From: Vanilla planifolia
Taxonomy: Eukaryota; Streptophyta; Magnoliopsida; Asparagales; Orchidaceae
Length of the DNA: 64,000 nt
Direction of reading: 5' to 3'
Assembly (NCBI GenBank): GCA_023846275.1
Contig: JAIUJO010000160.1
Coordinates: 181,959 to 245,958, forward strand
Position numbers and translations under genes: made by a program. Below the pieces are notes generated by a model. It saw nothing but the letters and a program-made list of their open reading frames with translations, was not told the DNA's origin and made no database searches. Shown here piece after piece: positions 14,701 to 26,098 of this stretch (position 1 is the first letter of the stretch; each line of letters opens with the position of its first letter).

Positions 14701-17697
14701 ATTATTATTTTTACTTATGTTACATATCTTCTTATGTTAAATTTTTAATTTTTATTTTTTATATTATTTTTTCATTGTCCTTAATAGTATACAAATTTCT
14801 TTGATTTCTTATACAAATAATTTTAATATTTCAAATGTTTAATATTTTATATTATTTAAAAAATATAGATGATTTTTTCTTGTTTTGATTAATTTAATTA
14901 TTATATTATGAAAATATCTTTTATTTCTTCATTATAATATTTTCTAATACAGCTTTTTCAATACAAAGCATGGATAACACAATTTGTTTCACAACTTATG
15001 TTCATTGTTATAATAGTAGAAATTCTTAGACAAGTTAAACATTTAGTTATATTTGTGATTACAACAACTTCTTATTTTTCCTTCATTATTTATAGAATAT
15101 TATAAACGAATATTTTTTTTTCAAATTATAAACAATACTTTAGGAACATTAATCCTTTTATTTCATCTTTGAAAATAAACTTTAAAATATTAAAATTTAG
15201 GTAAAACTAAAGATCTAAAACAAAAAGATAATTGAGATAACAAAATTTTGATAATAATTAAAAAACTAATTCTTCACTAATATGTTTTCAAAAAGTTTTA
15301 AAATAAAAAATAATTATAAGGCATATTATAAAAACAAATAATAATAATTAGAATTTTTATGTTTTTAAAAGGTTGTATAATCAAAAACTATGTTAGTAAA
15401 GATCACAATAACGAATAAGAAAATAACACCAAAATGACAAAGATTTTAAATTATATGACAAATTGTTTCATTAAATATTATCTGAATAGTGTAAATAATG
15501 AGAATATTTTAGCAAAAAAAAAATTATTTTAAAAAAATTATCAACATAATAAGAATTTTGAAATTATACAAAATTGACATCAAATAAGTTCAAAGAAATA
15601 AATGTGCAATAATATATTGCATATTAAAAATTATGTATATGGAACGTTGAATAAAAAAAGTATAAAACTATTTGGTAACAATATATTTGATTAAGAGAAA
15701 TATTATATAATAATATAAATATGTTTTTAGGTTTGTGACAACTTGAATGTAAGAAAAGAAAGCATGAGATTAAATTGTTTAATATTTTTGAGTTATTTAA
15801 AAAAATCTTAATGCTAATATCAAAAATATGTTATTTACAAAATATTAGATACTTAAGAACATGTTGTCAATTTAACAGAATTAGCTACCAAAAATTTTTT
15901 TGATAAATTTGTGTGAAAAAATAATAAAGAATGGAGGAAAGACATGAAATAAATCAAGCACAATATTAAAAAAATTTTAGTTCATTCCTCAATTTTTTTT
16001 AAAAATAATGTAACAAAAGTAAGGGATTTTGAAGAAAGAACATCAAAATTTTAAAAAATATAAAAGGTCATTGAGATATAAGAACTTATTTCTTTCTATC
16101 CATTTTATTTTCAATAACATATTTGTATTCATTTGTTAATACAAAAACTTTTTAATATAGCATAAAATTATTCTTATATTTGAAATTTTTAATAATCAAC
16201 TTAATATTAAGTTTATTTCTTCTATTTTGTATGTTTTTTTTAGTTTTTTAGACACTAATGCTTTACATTGGCACAAACTCAGCAAATTGTTCCAACAATT
16301 TTATGTTTTTATAATATAAACTATACATAAATTTTAACTATACATAAATTTTTAATGTTATTTTTAAAAGCATTTTTTAGTTCAATAAAAAATCTTTCTT
16401 ATTTTAAAAAAATTGAATCTTAAAATTTTTTTTAATATAAATATTATAGATATTTAATATTTTGTAACATCAAAGAATTTTAGGTTTCAATGCAACCTAC
16501 AAAATATGTGACTTTTCATAAATAAAAATAATAACTTAAAAATTATAATTTTGACAAATAAGTAAATTTAAAATATAGATATGATAAGAAAAAATATAAA
16601 AACTATATCAACAATTTAACTCAATTAATACACAAAGAAAATAACTTACAAAATGAATGATTAATAAAGCTTTTCTTTGTCCAATGCTAAAAACACTCAC
16701 AATACAAATAAAACATGCTAAAAACTAAAAATATGAAAAAAAAGTAATTATTTAAGATGCTAAATGTTTTGATTTTTAAAAGTGTAGAAAACTTTTACTA
16801 AAGACAAATAAATATATAATTTTAATTAAAAATGTAAAATAATAAATAAAACATTCATAAAAAATAAATATAACTTATTAAAGGTCGCTGTCCAATACCA
16901 ACATTCAATGATATGTGTGATGGATAAGGGGAAGATTCTTGACATGTTAATTAGTATTTTACATTAATATTGATTATATTTTATATTATTAGTGACTATT
17001 TTTAAAAAATGTTTACAAGTCAAATTCAACCCTATGTAAATATGATTTAGGTTTGGCATGTCATTTCTATCATATCATTTAATCATTCATAAAATAGTCA
17101 TTTTTATTTAAGTTTTATTTGAAATGTCACATTGTCATTCCTCATAGTTATTTATATTCTTGTTAATATTAAAAAAACTTTTTCTTAATACATAAAATAT
17201 TTGAGTTTATTTCTTGCTGTAAATTTTTTCTATGTTTTATTATTTAACATTTAATATATTTAAGTGCATTTTATGAAAAGGAATGTTCTTTCAAGAAATT
17301 TTAATATTTTGTGTTAATCATTTTTCCTCAATCCAAAAACCATTTTTATGTAATATTTGCTTGAACAAAAAGCATACATCTCTGTAATTGTTTATCAATG
17401 CAATGTGTTAGATAATTTTAATTTTTTATGTTACTTGTCAACACAATAATCATTTATTTCCTTTAAAGTTTTAATTTATATTGCCATATTTTAATTATTT
17501 GTAACCATATATCAATGTTTTTTTAAAAAAACTTTTATATTTACTATTTTAAAAAATTAAATATTTTTAATAATGATTCCTATTTTTCATTGTTTTATTT
17601 TTCATAGCTCTATACAATGAAATGTGATGAACAACTTATTCTCTAGATTATTCAGCAAGTACTGTATTTATTTTTAATGTAAGAAATTTTTACATTA
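8793..17697. other. AT-rich non-coding DNA, no gene seen
   Basis: Almost 9 kb without a recognisable gene, domain or LTR pair. Bases 10,200-12,700 are slightly less AT-rich and contain more TG/CA words, suggesting a decayed repeat of different origin, but no protein reading makes sense there. Bases 13,000-16,800 are among the most AT-rich in the window. Confidence 0.55.
16321..16355 (+). repeat. Two-unit 17-bp tandem duplication
   Basis: CTATACATAAATTTTAA at 16,321-16,337 is followed directly by the same unit with one extra T at 16,338-16,355. The near-identity, in DNA that is otherwise heavily diverged, indicates a recent slippage event. Confidence 0.75.
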
Positions 17698-18045
17698 AGA
17701 AATTTCTTTGTGGACGATTTAATTATCATGATAACTAAATTAAAGAAGGAGTTGGGTCACAACTTACCATTTATAAGTGATAAAAATAGTGATTTTTTAA
17801 GTGAGTAATTTATTAAATATTTTAATGAGAACATAATTTCATAAAATGTTTTGCATTTTGCTGGAATGTTAGATGCTTCACTAAAACATTTTGAAATTTT
17901 GACAACTTTGGCAAAGGAGCAGTGTCCTTTATAGATTGAGGAAGATGTGAATGAATTGATTTTGTTCTACATAAATGTTGCATTACTATTGGAGATAATT
18001 GATCAAACAAAGCTTGATTCTCTAACTATCAATCCATTATTTTAA
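17698..18045 (+). pseudogene. Coding-like remnant, unassigned
   Basis: One forward frame runs 115 codons with only three internal stops (17,806, 17,842, 17,932) before a TAA at 18,043. About twice to three times as many would be expected by chance at this composition. The stops are TAA, TAA and TAG, each one C-to-T step from CAA or CAG. The reading is helix-like: LDASLKHFEILTTLAKEQ, then EEDVNELILFYINVALLLEI. I do not recognise the family. The start contains FVDDLII, which recalls a reverse transcriptase active site, but the residues after it do not fit one. A 62-codon minus-strand frame overlaps, so the coding strand is not certain. Confidence 0.3.
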
Positions 18046-18922
18046 AACCCATTTCCCCTTTCCTTTCTTTGTCCATGTCACTAAAGGCTTTATGAATGGG
18101 TGTTCTCTTATGCACCATTGACTAATTTAATCATTGAATTCATTTAATAATTCCTACATAAGATTGGAGGATCCCTTGTATAAATCATATGTAGTGCTTA
18201 AATTAAAGTCAATTATTAATAACAACAAAGCTTCAGTTTTATCTATAGTTTGAGTTAACTTGTACTAAAGTGTCGCTCCTTTAGTCCCTGAGTTTAGCAT
18301 AAATAAAGGTACATCGCACGCCATTTTACTCCCTTGGATTATAAATGAACATGTGAATTGACTACTCATCCTCATTTAAGGTTAAATAATGGGTGCTTTT
18401 CATTCGTAATACCTATATCTTATTTGATGTATTACTAACTTGTGCTTAAATTTTAATCTCTTAGATAGTTTATGGAATTTATTATTATCAATAAAAAGTA
18501 TTATGATAGTAATCAAAGTTAATCTTTTGGTGTTGGGTTGTTGAAAGAGCTTACAATCCCCTTTTTTGTTGCTACTCTTATATTATGGACTAGGATGCTA
18601 TCCAAATAAGATATCTATTATGCAATTTGAGAGAATCAAGAACTTCTATGAATGTTGCTCAAATTGAAATTCTTCTTTTAACCATGTCTAATCTCTCCTT
18701 AAATGTCTATTCTAAAATAGGTTGACTTCTTTCTCTTTAAATTTCATTAGATAAAAATTTGAAGTTCTTTTCAGCTAGTTGTTGCTGAAATCTTTTTAAT
18801 GATTGTTAAGTCATATTGCCGATAAGCTTTATCCTAAGATGCTAGTAAATTAGAAACAAAACATAGTTGTTTATTCTACCTTTGGGTTTTTTTAAAAGAA
18901 ATTTAATTATCAGTAATATGGA
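18046..18922. other. Unassigned, moderately AT-rich relic DNA
   Basis: No gene is supported. Composition is closer to the coding-like segments on either side than to the first 17 kb, and the region may be intron or spacer of whatever they came from. Confidence 0.4.
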
Positions 18923-19345
18923 TCAAAATTTCATGTTGTTCCATGCCATTTGATCGACAACCTTTGTTTTCCTTGAGCATGTGCTAATTATTTTACCCAT
19001 TTTATCAGAGCAATCATTTGTGACCTATATACTCCTTTAATGGTGTGTAACAATGTGGGTGTGTCTTATTATTTTTTCATAAGTATCCTTACATAACGTT
19101 AAACTATTAGATTGAAATGACTTTTCATTTACCATATTATCAAAATTCATAAATTCATCCACACTTGCTGGTGCCGTAGAAGCCTTAATTACAACTTAAA
19201 TGTTTGATGACATTTTACTTTTTTTACATTGAAGAGACGTGTGATCTTGAACATAGAAGTCAATTCAATAACAAATTATCTTATTGAATTCAATGTCATA
19301 ATCCACAACAGCATACATCCTTGCTATGCTTGATCTTTATAGGTT
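18923..19345 (-). pseudogene. Coding-like remnant, possible old exon, unassigned
   Basis: A single reverse frame reads from about 19,345 down to a TGA at 18,923, with only about five internal stops over roughly 140 codons. Several are one transition from CAA, CAG, CGA or TGG. Readable segments include RMYAVVDYDIEFNKIICY, YVQDHTSLQCKKSKM, TAPASVDEFMNFDNMVNEKS and STCSRKTKVVDQMAWNNMKF. The residue mix is protein-like, with few of the F/L/I/K/N runs that random AT-rich DNA gives. No family is recognised. It lies in the same orientation as the segments at 19.5-19.8 and 21.1-22.7 kb, so all may be exons of one decayed gene. Confidence 0.35.
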
Positions 19346-19514
19346 TGTTTTAGCTTTTGCGACTTGCATAGGAGGTTTTTACTACAAAAACTAAGTACTA
19401 CAATGCTACCTTATTAAGAAATGCGTCAATAGATACTCAAATGAAACCCAAACTAGAGCTAATGATGATTTAACATTTATGAGAAACTCACAATGCCAGT
19501 TAAAGATTGCTTAC

Positions 19515-19642
19515 CTAAAGTCATTGATGTTCCATGCCTAGTGAACCTGTCATCACAAAAAATCTATCTAATGTAATTAGTGCATTTCAATTATAAAGTG
19601 ATCCAATGTTAAAATTGTTTAAAACTTTGGCACGAGGATTAT
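19515..19642 (-). pseudogene. Coding-like remnant ending at a splice-donor-like site
   Basis: A reverse frame reads KYGNNPRAKVLNNFNIGSLYN, one stop, then NALITLDRFFVMTGSLGMEH. It is followed within a few bases by TTTAG/GTAAGC (the GTAAGC occupies 19,509-19,514), a good plant 5' splice site. No known domain was recognised. With the neighbouring minus-strand segments it supports a decayed intron-containing gene, but a chance run cannot be excluded. Confidence 0.3.
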
Positions 19643-19835
19643 TTCCATACTTGGGAATTTGTGAGAATATTTTCGAATAAATTTAAGCTTGAATGGTATA
19701 GCCATTTTACCAATTTCTTCTTCTTTGAATATAATATTTAGTTAACCATTTGACATTCTTGTCCATTGATGTAGATGAGTGAAAGCTTTGCTATGTATCC
19801 TACAACATCAACAAATTAAAAGTTGATGGAGGTGA
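19643..19835 (-). pseudogene. Coding-like remnant with possible OB-fold (RPA-like) character
   Basis: A reverse frame contains EGLTSINF, a stop, then FVDVVGYIAKLS and IYINGQECQMVN (about 19,744-19,835), then a lysine-rich stretch. The hydrophobic FVDVVGYI-type strand followed by a G-E-x-x-M segment resembles the start of the single-strand-DNA-binding OB fold in replication protein A large subunits and their relatives carried by plant Helitrons. This is a family impression, not an alignment, and the expected later strands are not clear. Alternative: unrelated coding debris. Confidence 0.22.
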
Positions 19836-20721
19836 GGCCCTCCAAACTAGTTATGAAGACTTACTAGCCAATTGGATTTGTATAAGTAAAAAATGTTCTA
19901 GTGTTCACCTACAAGAGTCTCGATCTCTCCACTCTGGCTAAAAATTAGGATTATTCATTTATACTGCTGCTACCTACTTATCATAACCATTGGTCATTTT
20001 ATTTTTGGTAATATAATATTTTTAATGTTAATATAAACAAATATGATTTTTGGTATGCAATATTTAGTAATAATCCCTTATCAAAGAATCCATTTGGCAA
20101 ATCCATTATGTGAATCACAAATTAATGTACAAGAATGGGTTGAGATAAAAAACTTTAAGGTTGTCTTAAATACATATGACTTTAGAATATTAACAATTTG
20201 AACATGATACAAAACACATGTTTTTAAGGATTTAGGATTCTAGTTCATCTAGATTCCTTATTTTACTTAGGTTTATTCACAAAGGATGAATCCTTATCAA
20301 TTTGGTGCAACTTAATTCCTAGTGAATCATAATTAGTAGAATAATTGAATCATATGTACAAAATATTTATCATTATTGATTATGATCTTTAAATATTAAA
20401 GCATTAATCTATGTTTAAATATTTATTGTTTAATGTTAGGAGTTACGTACATGATTGATTCTTGAAGCTAATCATTATGAACATAGTTTGACTAAGTTTT
20501 ATGTCATATAACAAAAAATTATGAATAAATATTGAAATAAAAGTTATATTTAAAATAAATTTTAGAATTAACCAATAATGTAAAGGATCAAGATGGGAAA
20601 ATATTATCTACTCATATAGAATAATTCCAAAATCAAATAGTTGAAGATGTTAATCTTAATAAGCAACAAGGTTTTTCATTTTGAAGCAAATAAAGTTAAG
20701 GCTAATAAAATATGATTTACT
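19836..20721. other. No gene seen
   Basis: AT-rich spacer, stop-dense in all frames, with no repeat partner noticed in the window. Confidence 0.45.
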
Positions 20722-21470
20722 CTATGGCAATAATTGGGTATTACATTTGATGATGCAGATGTAAGGCATACAAATTGGTCCTAGGTAATAAGGCACTTGC
20801 ATTGATAAACTTTGTTTACTTTCAATGTAAGCAAGAGTTTCTGATGATGCATGCATATGATCACATGATGTATAAACTAATATTTCCTTTAAAGGATAGA
20901 TTTCATACAAATCAAACAACAAAATTTTTTTATTCTTGAAATTGAAATTTTCATTTCTAAGGAAGTTATTTTCTCCTATCAAATAAATCAAAATTTAATC
21001 ATGTTCTAGAAGAACAATGTCATAATCATCCTTTTTTAATGTAATTCACTAAAAAAAGAAATGTTCAAATAATCATCAATGATAATGGTTCATGTTTTTT
21101 TCAGTTAGTCATATTTTATTTCTAGATCATTAATGCTATTTTCGCGAAATGTGCAATATTCCTTTACAAAAAAAATATTTCTTCCTATGTTTTCCGAATA
21201 TGTATTGCTATTCATCAATTGAGGGAGATGATTCATCATAAAAGAAATGTTTGAATTAACTTCATTATATGAAGAACATTCACCTAAGTCATGAGCTATT
21301 TTCAAAGGAAGGGACAATGTACTTTTGGGGCTCCTCTTTCACTTCTTTTTCTTCTCTTTCTTCTTCTTTCTTTTCTTCTTATTACCCTATTTCTTGCTTT
21401 TCCCTGATACACATCCAACCCATAGATAGCCTTGAAGAAAGTGCTTTGCATGATTAATTTAAGGAAAATT
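20722..21470 (-). pseudogene. Cluster of coding-like reverse frames, unassigned
   Basis: Three reverse open frames follow one another. An 89-codon frame spans 20,722-20,991 (FDLYEIYPLKEILVYTSCDH, then HASSETLAYIESKQSLSMQV). A 70-codon frame spans 21,105-21,317 (HDLGECSSYNEVNSNISFMM, then HLPQLMNSNTYSENIGRNIF). Upstream of it, around 21,292-21,400, is a charged stretch that reads EEEREEKEVKEEPQKYIVPS in one frame and RRKERRRKRRKRSERGAPK in another, over the pyrimidine tract at 21,331-21,380. I recognise no family. The density of moderately long, protein-like frames on one strand is unusual for this window. Confidence 0.28.
21331..21380 (+). repeat. Polypyrimidine tract of 50 bases
   Basis: An almost pure C/T run, with A only at 21,341, composed of TTC/TCTT words. 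On the minus strand it is a polypurine tract. It may be simple-sequence expansion or the codon repeat of a Glu/Lys- or Arg-rich protein segment. No LTR start follows it on the minus side, so I do not call it a retroelement polypurine tract. Confidence 0.5.
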
Positions 21471-22147
21471 CTTATGATATAGCATACAAAAAGATATCTA
21501 TACCTTTGGAATAATGTTTTGCCATAAAGTTCATAAGAAATATTCATAATAATGACATGAGTTATTCAAACTATTTCTTCAACTTTAATTAGACATTTTG
21601 AACAAAATAGTTGGAAAGAATTTTTCCAAAATGAAAATTGTTGATTTATGAACATTTGTTGGTGGTGAGCATGCTACCAAATGAGTATTTGCAAAATTTT
21701 ATATAAGTAATGTAATATGTCAATAGTGGATCACTCCATAATATTAAGCCTATGGAATAGATAACTTCTGTACACAAAGCAAAAACCTACTTTGATTCAA
21801 CGTGTTCACCCTTAAACATAACCAAATGAGGAGAATTTGGATTAACCAAATTTTTTGATAATTCAAAATCTTATTTGATTTCAAATTTTAGTATTTTGGT
21901 TCATAAAAAGAAAATATGAAGAAAAATGTAAGAAAGTAAGCCTCACTAAAGTTTTCATGATATTTAACCACTGGTTTTTATTTTATGCCCCTGATAGAAT
22001 TTTAGAGCCATGGGTACATAATCACCCTTTTACTTAACTTGAGCATAAAGAAAAAAAATCACATAAACATTCTTTTATTAAAACAATTTATGCCTAATCT
22101 TCAATAAAAAAGAATACAAGATATATTTACCTCATTAATATACTTTA

Positions 22148-22335
22148 CTAAAAGCCTTGAAGTAAATCCTTCAAATCTCCACCAACAAATTGCTTTACTT
22201 TGGCACTGAATTCTATCCCAACATAATTCTTTGATGTAAGGTTTGTAGTCTTCCCTTCATTAAAAGGACTTGATTTAGGATCCTTTTTCACAAGTAGAGT
22301 GAAGGGAATTTTTAAGAATTTTGTTGCTATAAAAT
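22148..22335 (-). pseudogene. Candidate terminal exon of an unrecognised gene
   Basis: An uninterrupted reverse frame of about 60 codons ends in TAG at 22,148. It reads IATKFLKIPFTLLVKKDPKS, then TTNLTSKNYVGIEFSAKVKQ, then FVGGDLKDLLQGF and stop. It starts at a good 3' splice site: a T-rich run, then TTTATAG/CAACAAAA, with the junction at 22,326/22,327. The segment is protein-like, and the upstream open frame at 22.5-22.7 kb is on the same strand, about 150 bases away. No family was recognised. Reading phase matches the upstream exon only if a second, weaker GT is used as donor. Confidence 0.33.
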
Positions 22336-22479
22336 TGAGAAAACATTAACCCTATCTTAATTTCATGGGTATTTAATAAATATCACTAATTCATTAAGAT
22401 TAGAAGTTTAAAAAAACCATAAGATTTGTATGATTATGAATGTATGAAAGTGCTATGTTACATTAGTAGAAGAACGTAC

Positions 22480-22722
22480 GTGAGCATTATCCAAAAATGT
22501 TACTTCAACTAAAAGTCCTAAGAAAGACCACCCTTTAAATGAAATGATGCTAGATGATTGAATATGATTCAAATCTATCATATTTTTCTTAACCATGTGA
22601 TGGGAGAAAAATGAGGCATATTTATAAGAACTTGATAACTCATATTTTCCTCCAAATCGTGGTATTTCAACTAAGAAAAAATTCTTTTTCTCTCTCAATT
22701 CATAAAACTCTTTGTAGATTTC
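22480..22722 (-). pseudogene. Candidate internal exon of an unrecognised gene
   Basis: An uninterrupted 81-codon reverse frame begins after a plausible 3' splice site (TTTCGAATAG/GAAATC) and ends at CAC/GTACGT, a strong 5' splice-site match, at 22,479/22,480. It reads EIYKEFYELREKKNFFLVEI, PRFGGKYELSSSYKYASFFS and SFKGWSFLGLLVEVTFLDNA among other segments. The amino-acid mix (G, W, P, E, S well represented) is unlike chance translation of AT-rich DNA. I do not recognise the product. It may be a host gene exon, or part of a transposon protein. Confidence 0.33.
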
Positions 22723-22729
22723 CTATTCG

Positions 22730-24450
22730 AAACATATTATTGTATAACATAAACATACCTTACATCAACAAGACATACAACAAACGAATGTTGTCCTAGC
22801 CAACAGAAGTCAAATTCAGAAAAATATTTTGTACTCCAATGCCACTAACATATGAGGTCAGTCATCACACAACTTCTATGCAAGTTGGCATTGCACAACT
22901 CACTTCCAAGTAATAGTACTCACCTACACCTTTCTTTCCTACAATAATGACTCAACCTACATATCAAATGTTGGTGTCCAATGCCATGAAATTTTAGGTT
23001 TCACACTAAGTATTATGTATCTTTCTAGAAATGTATATTTCGTAACATTATGTTAACAAAATTTTGTAGTGGACGTAATGTTTTTTATTCATGTTAATGG
23101 CCATTTTAGTTTGCTTTTAGTGAACTCAAAGAAGTGTCAAAACCAACCAAGTGATGATTAATATGTGATATGTTTGTATTGTGATATAGTAATATTTTTT
23201 GAGCTCTATTACACATGTAATACATAAGTCAACTGAAGTGAAGCTATGAAAAGCATGATCTAATATTAACTTGAATCATTTATCTAAATAACTTCATAAT
23301 TGGTATGATGAATAGTAATGATATAATTATTATTTTCCTTATGTAATCCATGAATAAGCTCGTTTAACAATATAATTTATAAATCTATCTTGTCCTATAA
23401 AAAATTATTTGATATTGATACATGAATTTAACTATAATGCTCATCCTATTTTAAGAATAAAAGATTAAACATACTTATATTAATATGTGTTTATAAGCTT
23501 TTAATTTTATAAAATAAGAATTTATACAATAGTTATAGTTCACCCACCATTAGGTCTCATGGAATTCTTTGGTAACAGCTATTAGGAATTTTAGGTTATT
23601 ATAGTACTTATTGTAAGGTTTGTAGTTCAACTCAACAGATGTCATATAACTAAAACCCAAGATGGGGGTGTATTTGGAGTTATTAGAGTTTTTAAATCAT
23701 TTTTATAGAATTACAATGGATCATCAAGCATTGCACGTAATAATTGAAACGTTTGAAAAGAGTCAAGAAATAAGAAAGATAAATATATACTAAAGAAAAG
23801 CATTAACAAATATTACATGGTTTTAATAAGCTTTAGCCTGTCACTACCTAACCAAACCTTCATTAGTAGAGAAATTTTTGCAAATGCTATTTACATAAGG
23901 TAAAGCTTAGGCTTCTTTACATTATCATGAGTTAAAATATTACCTTTATTACTTTTTGGATACAAGAACTTACCTTCACAACATTTCTATGAGGTCAAAC
24001 ATAACTCTAACAATCCACAAAACTAATGTCTAAGATAGTTCTTCCTTTCTTCAAACAAAGCATTATATTGTTCTCTTAGTCCATGGTAAGAGGGAAAAAA
24101 CATGAGAATTATAATCCTAAAATATGGAAAATAATAAAATTTATTGTATCTTTTTGGAGATATAAAATAATGAGTCATAACATAATCGTTAATTCACTAT
24201 TACAAAACAATGTTTAATAATTATTGTACGATGAATGTTGTGATATAGCTCTTGTAAGCCCTTCCAAAATGCACATTTAAGCACTTCCAAGAAAAAAATA
24301 TAAAGAAAGTGATGAAATGCCAGAGGCCAAAAAAAATAACATAACAGAAAAAAAAATATTTGTTTTTCAAATTTTAACAACAAAAACGAAAATTTTATGT
24401 AAAGTATTTAAAGTTAGACATTTTATTTTAGCCTAAGTAGTATTCATTAT
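22730..24450. other. No gene seen
   Basis: Relic DNA between the coding-like block and element B. Bases 22,800-23,150 are less AT-rich but give no consistent frame. Bases 24,280-24,540 may contain the eroded outer end of the left LTR of element B, which I could not align. Confidence 0.4.
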
Positions 24451-24539
24451 TGTAACAAGTATGTTAGCTCACCCTTAGAGTCAAATTATTACCTCTATAT
24501 TTTCATAATATTTACACCAAATTTTCGGGATAATCAAAT

Positions 24540-26082
24540 AATTTCTAAACTAATTATTAAGCTAAATGTTAGATATTTTTTGGGTCTAATTTAGAGCCTA
24601 CAATACTAAAGATTCTTGACAAATTATTAAGGAATAGTAAAGGATATTATACATTAATCACGATTAGGTTGCATGTGTAGCATCTTATAACTATTCAAAG
24701 GTTAGCCTCCAAATTTGTAGTATTAATTATTAAGTAGAGAAAGTAACAACATATTAATAGTTAAGAATAAAGTTCAACTGAGCAGTTTTATCACAACAAA
24801 TCTCACACAAATAAAATAAAATTTTAAGACAAATATATGTATAGTAGTCTAATAAAAGAAAGAGCAACTCTAACAATAGTTTATCACTAAGAAAATAAAA
24901 ATTATAAAATGAGTGTACCTTTTTAGTAATGGTGGCTTACAGTTTCCATTAGAGCAAACATGTGGAGCTCTAAAGATGCAAAAGGGCAACGAGGTGGAGG
25001 TTTTGGTTAGTGAGAAAGCTTAGCTAAAAAAGATAATACGAGGATAGGCAAGGCTATGGAGCCTCATTGAGGATGGTGGTGGTTTAGTGATTGGATCAGG
25101 AGAGTTAAAAAGGTGCAGAATATATAACAAATGTCTACAAAAGTAGGAATTTTTTTTGTTGTTTGTTGTCTTTGTGGAAGGTTTCTTAGCTTCAATCCTT
25201 ATTTCTCACATGGGAGGAAAAGTTGGAATCTCTCCAACTAGGGTTGGGCATAAACTTTTTGCTTGCAAATGTGGAAAAAGGAAAATAAAAAAAGTTTTAT
25301 TCATTAATAACTACCATATAATAAAGGAACTTATCTAATTTATATACAGAGTATAGCCGAATGCATAGAAAAAAATAAAAAAAGGATAAAAGAGATCTTT
25401 AGAATTCAATGAAATTAACTCTTAATAGGTTCACCATATTAAATATAAAATATATGAGGAGAGATAATTTTACAATAAAATCACTTAAGAATCTAAAAAG
25501 ATCATTAGAATTTTATAAAGTTAACTTCAAATGGTTCAACCACATTAAATATAATACATAAAAATCAAAGAAAAAATTTTGACAAAAAAAAGTATGCACT
25601 TATGCAACATTATGATCTGTTGTTAATGATGATATGACTAGGATGTCAATTATGCAAGATGGATGACAATCACTGACAGCTACTAGAGGTGTTAGCTGAC
25701 AGACAACCAGGTGATGGTGAGTAGCCATGGAACAATAGCCAATTTAGTGATTATAGGCACCTGGGTGATGTTAGACATCTCAGTATTAGAGATCAAAAGC
25801 AACTAATGATTTAGAAATGAGAATGACTAATTGTAGCAAGCAATACATGTACAAGAATTGACATAGGTGATGACATATTTAATTACAAAATATGATTAGA
25901 CAATCATAACAAAAATAATAGAGATAATTATACAAAAAACTAGAGTACTATAGTTAAACCATATAGTACAAAAAGATGACTAATCGAAATAAGTTTTAGC
26001 TCGAGTATGGCTTTGAGTTTAAATGGGCCTATTGTGATGCCATTGAGTGCATGTTTGCGAACTAACATAAGATGTTCTTGCA
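24540..26082 (-). repeat. Element B 3' LTR (left copy)
   Basis: It aligns in the same orientation with the right copy. Matching blocks are 24,680-24,830 with 31,340-31,480, 24,910-25,020 with 31,560-31,670, 25,390-25,660 with 32,090-32,350 (including ATGACTAGGATGT versus GTGACTAGGATGT), and 25,840-25,900 with 32,530-32,600. The inner end is placed at TTGCA (26,078-26,082), next to a purine-rich tract on the minus strand. The outer end could not be fixed and may be lost or eroded. LTR strand is that of the element. Confidence 0.8.
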
Positions 26083-26086
26083 ATAT

Positions 26087-26098
26087 CCTCCCTTGGTG
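26087..26098 (-). other. Possible polypurine tract of element B
   Basis: On the minus strand this reads as a purine-rich GGGAGG core directly before the inferred start (TGCAAG) of the 3' LTR. Gypsy elements prime plus-strand DNA synthesis from such a tract at this place. The position fits the LTR alignment, but the tract is short and the boundary is inferred. Confidence 0.4.

Noticed and set aside
17698-17730. FVDDLII read as a Ty1/copia reverse transcriptase active site
   Set aside because: The residues after it do not follow copia RT and no other copia RT block is present on either side.
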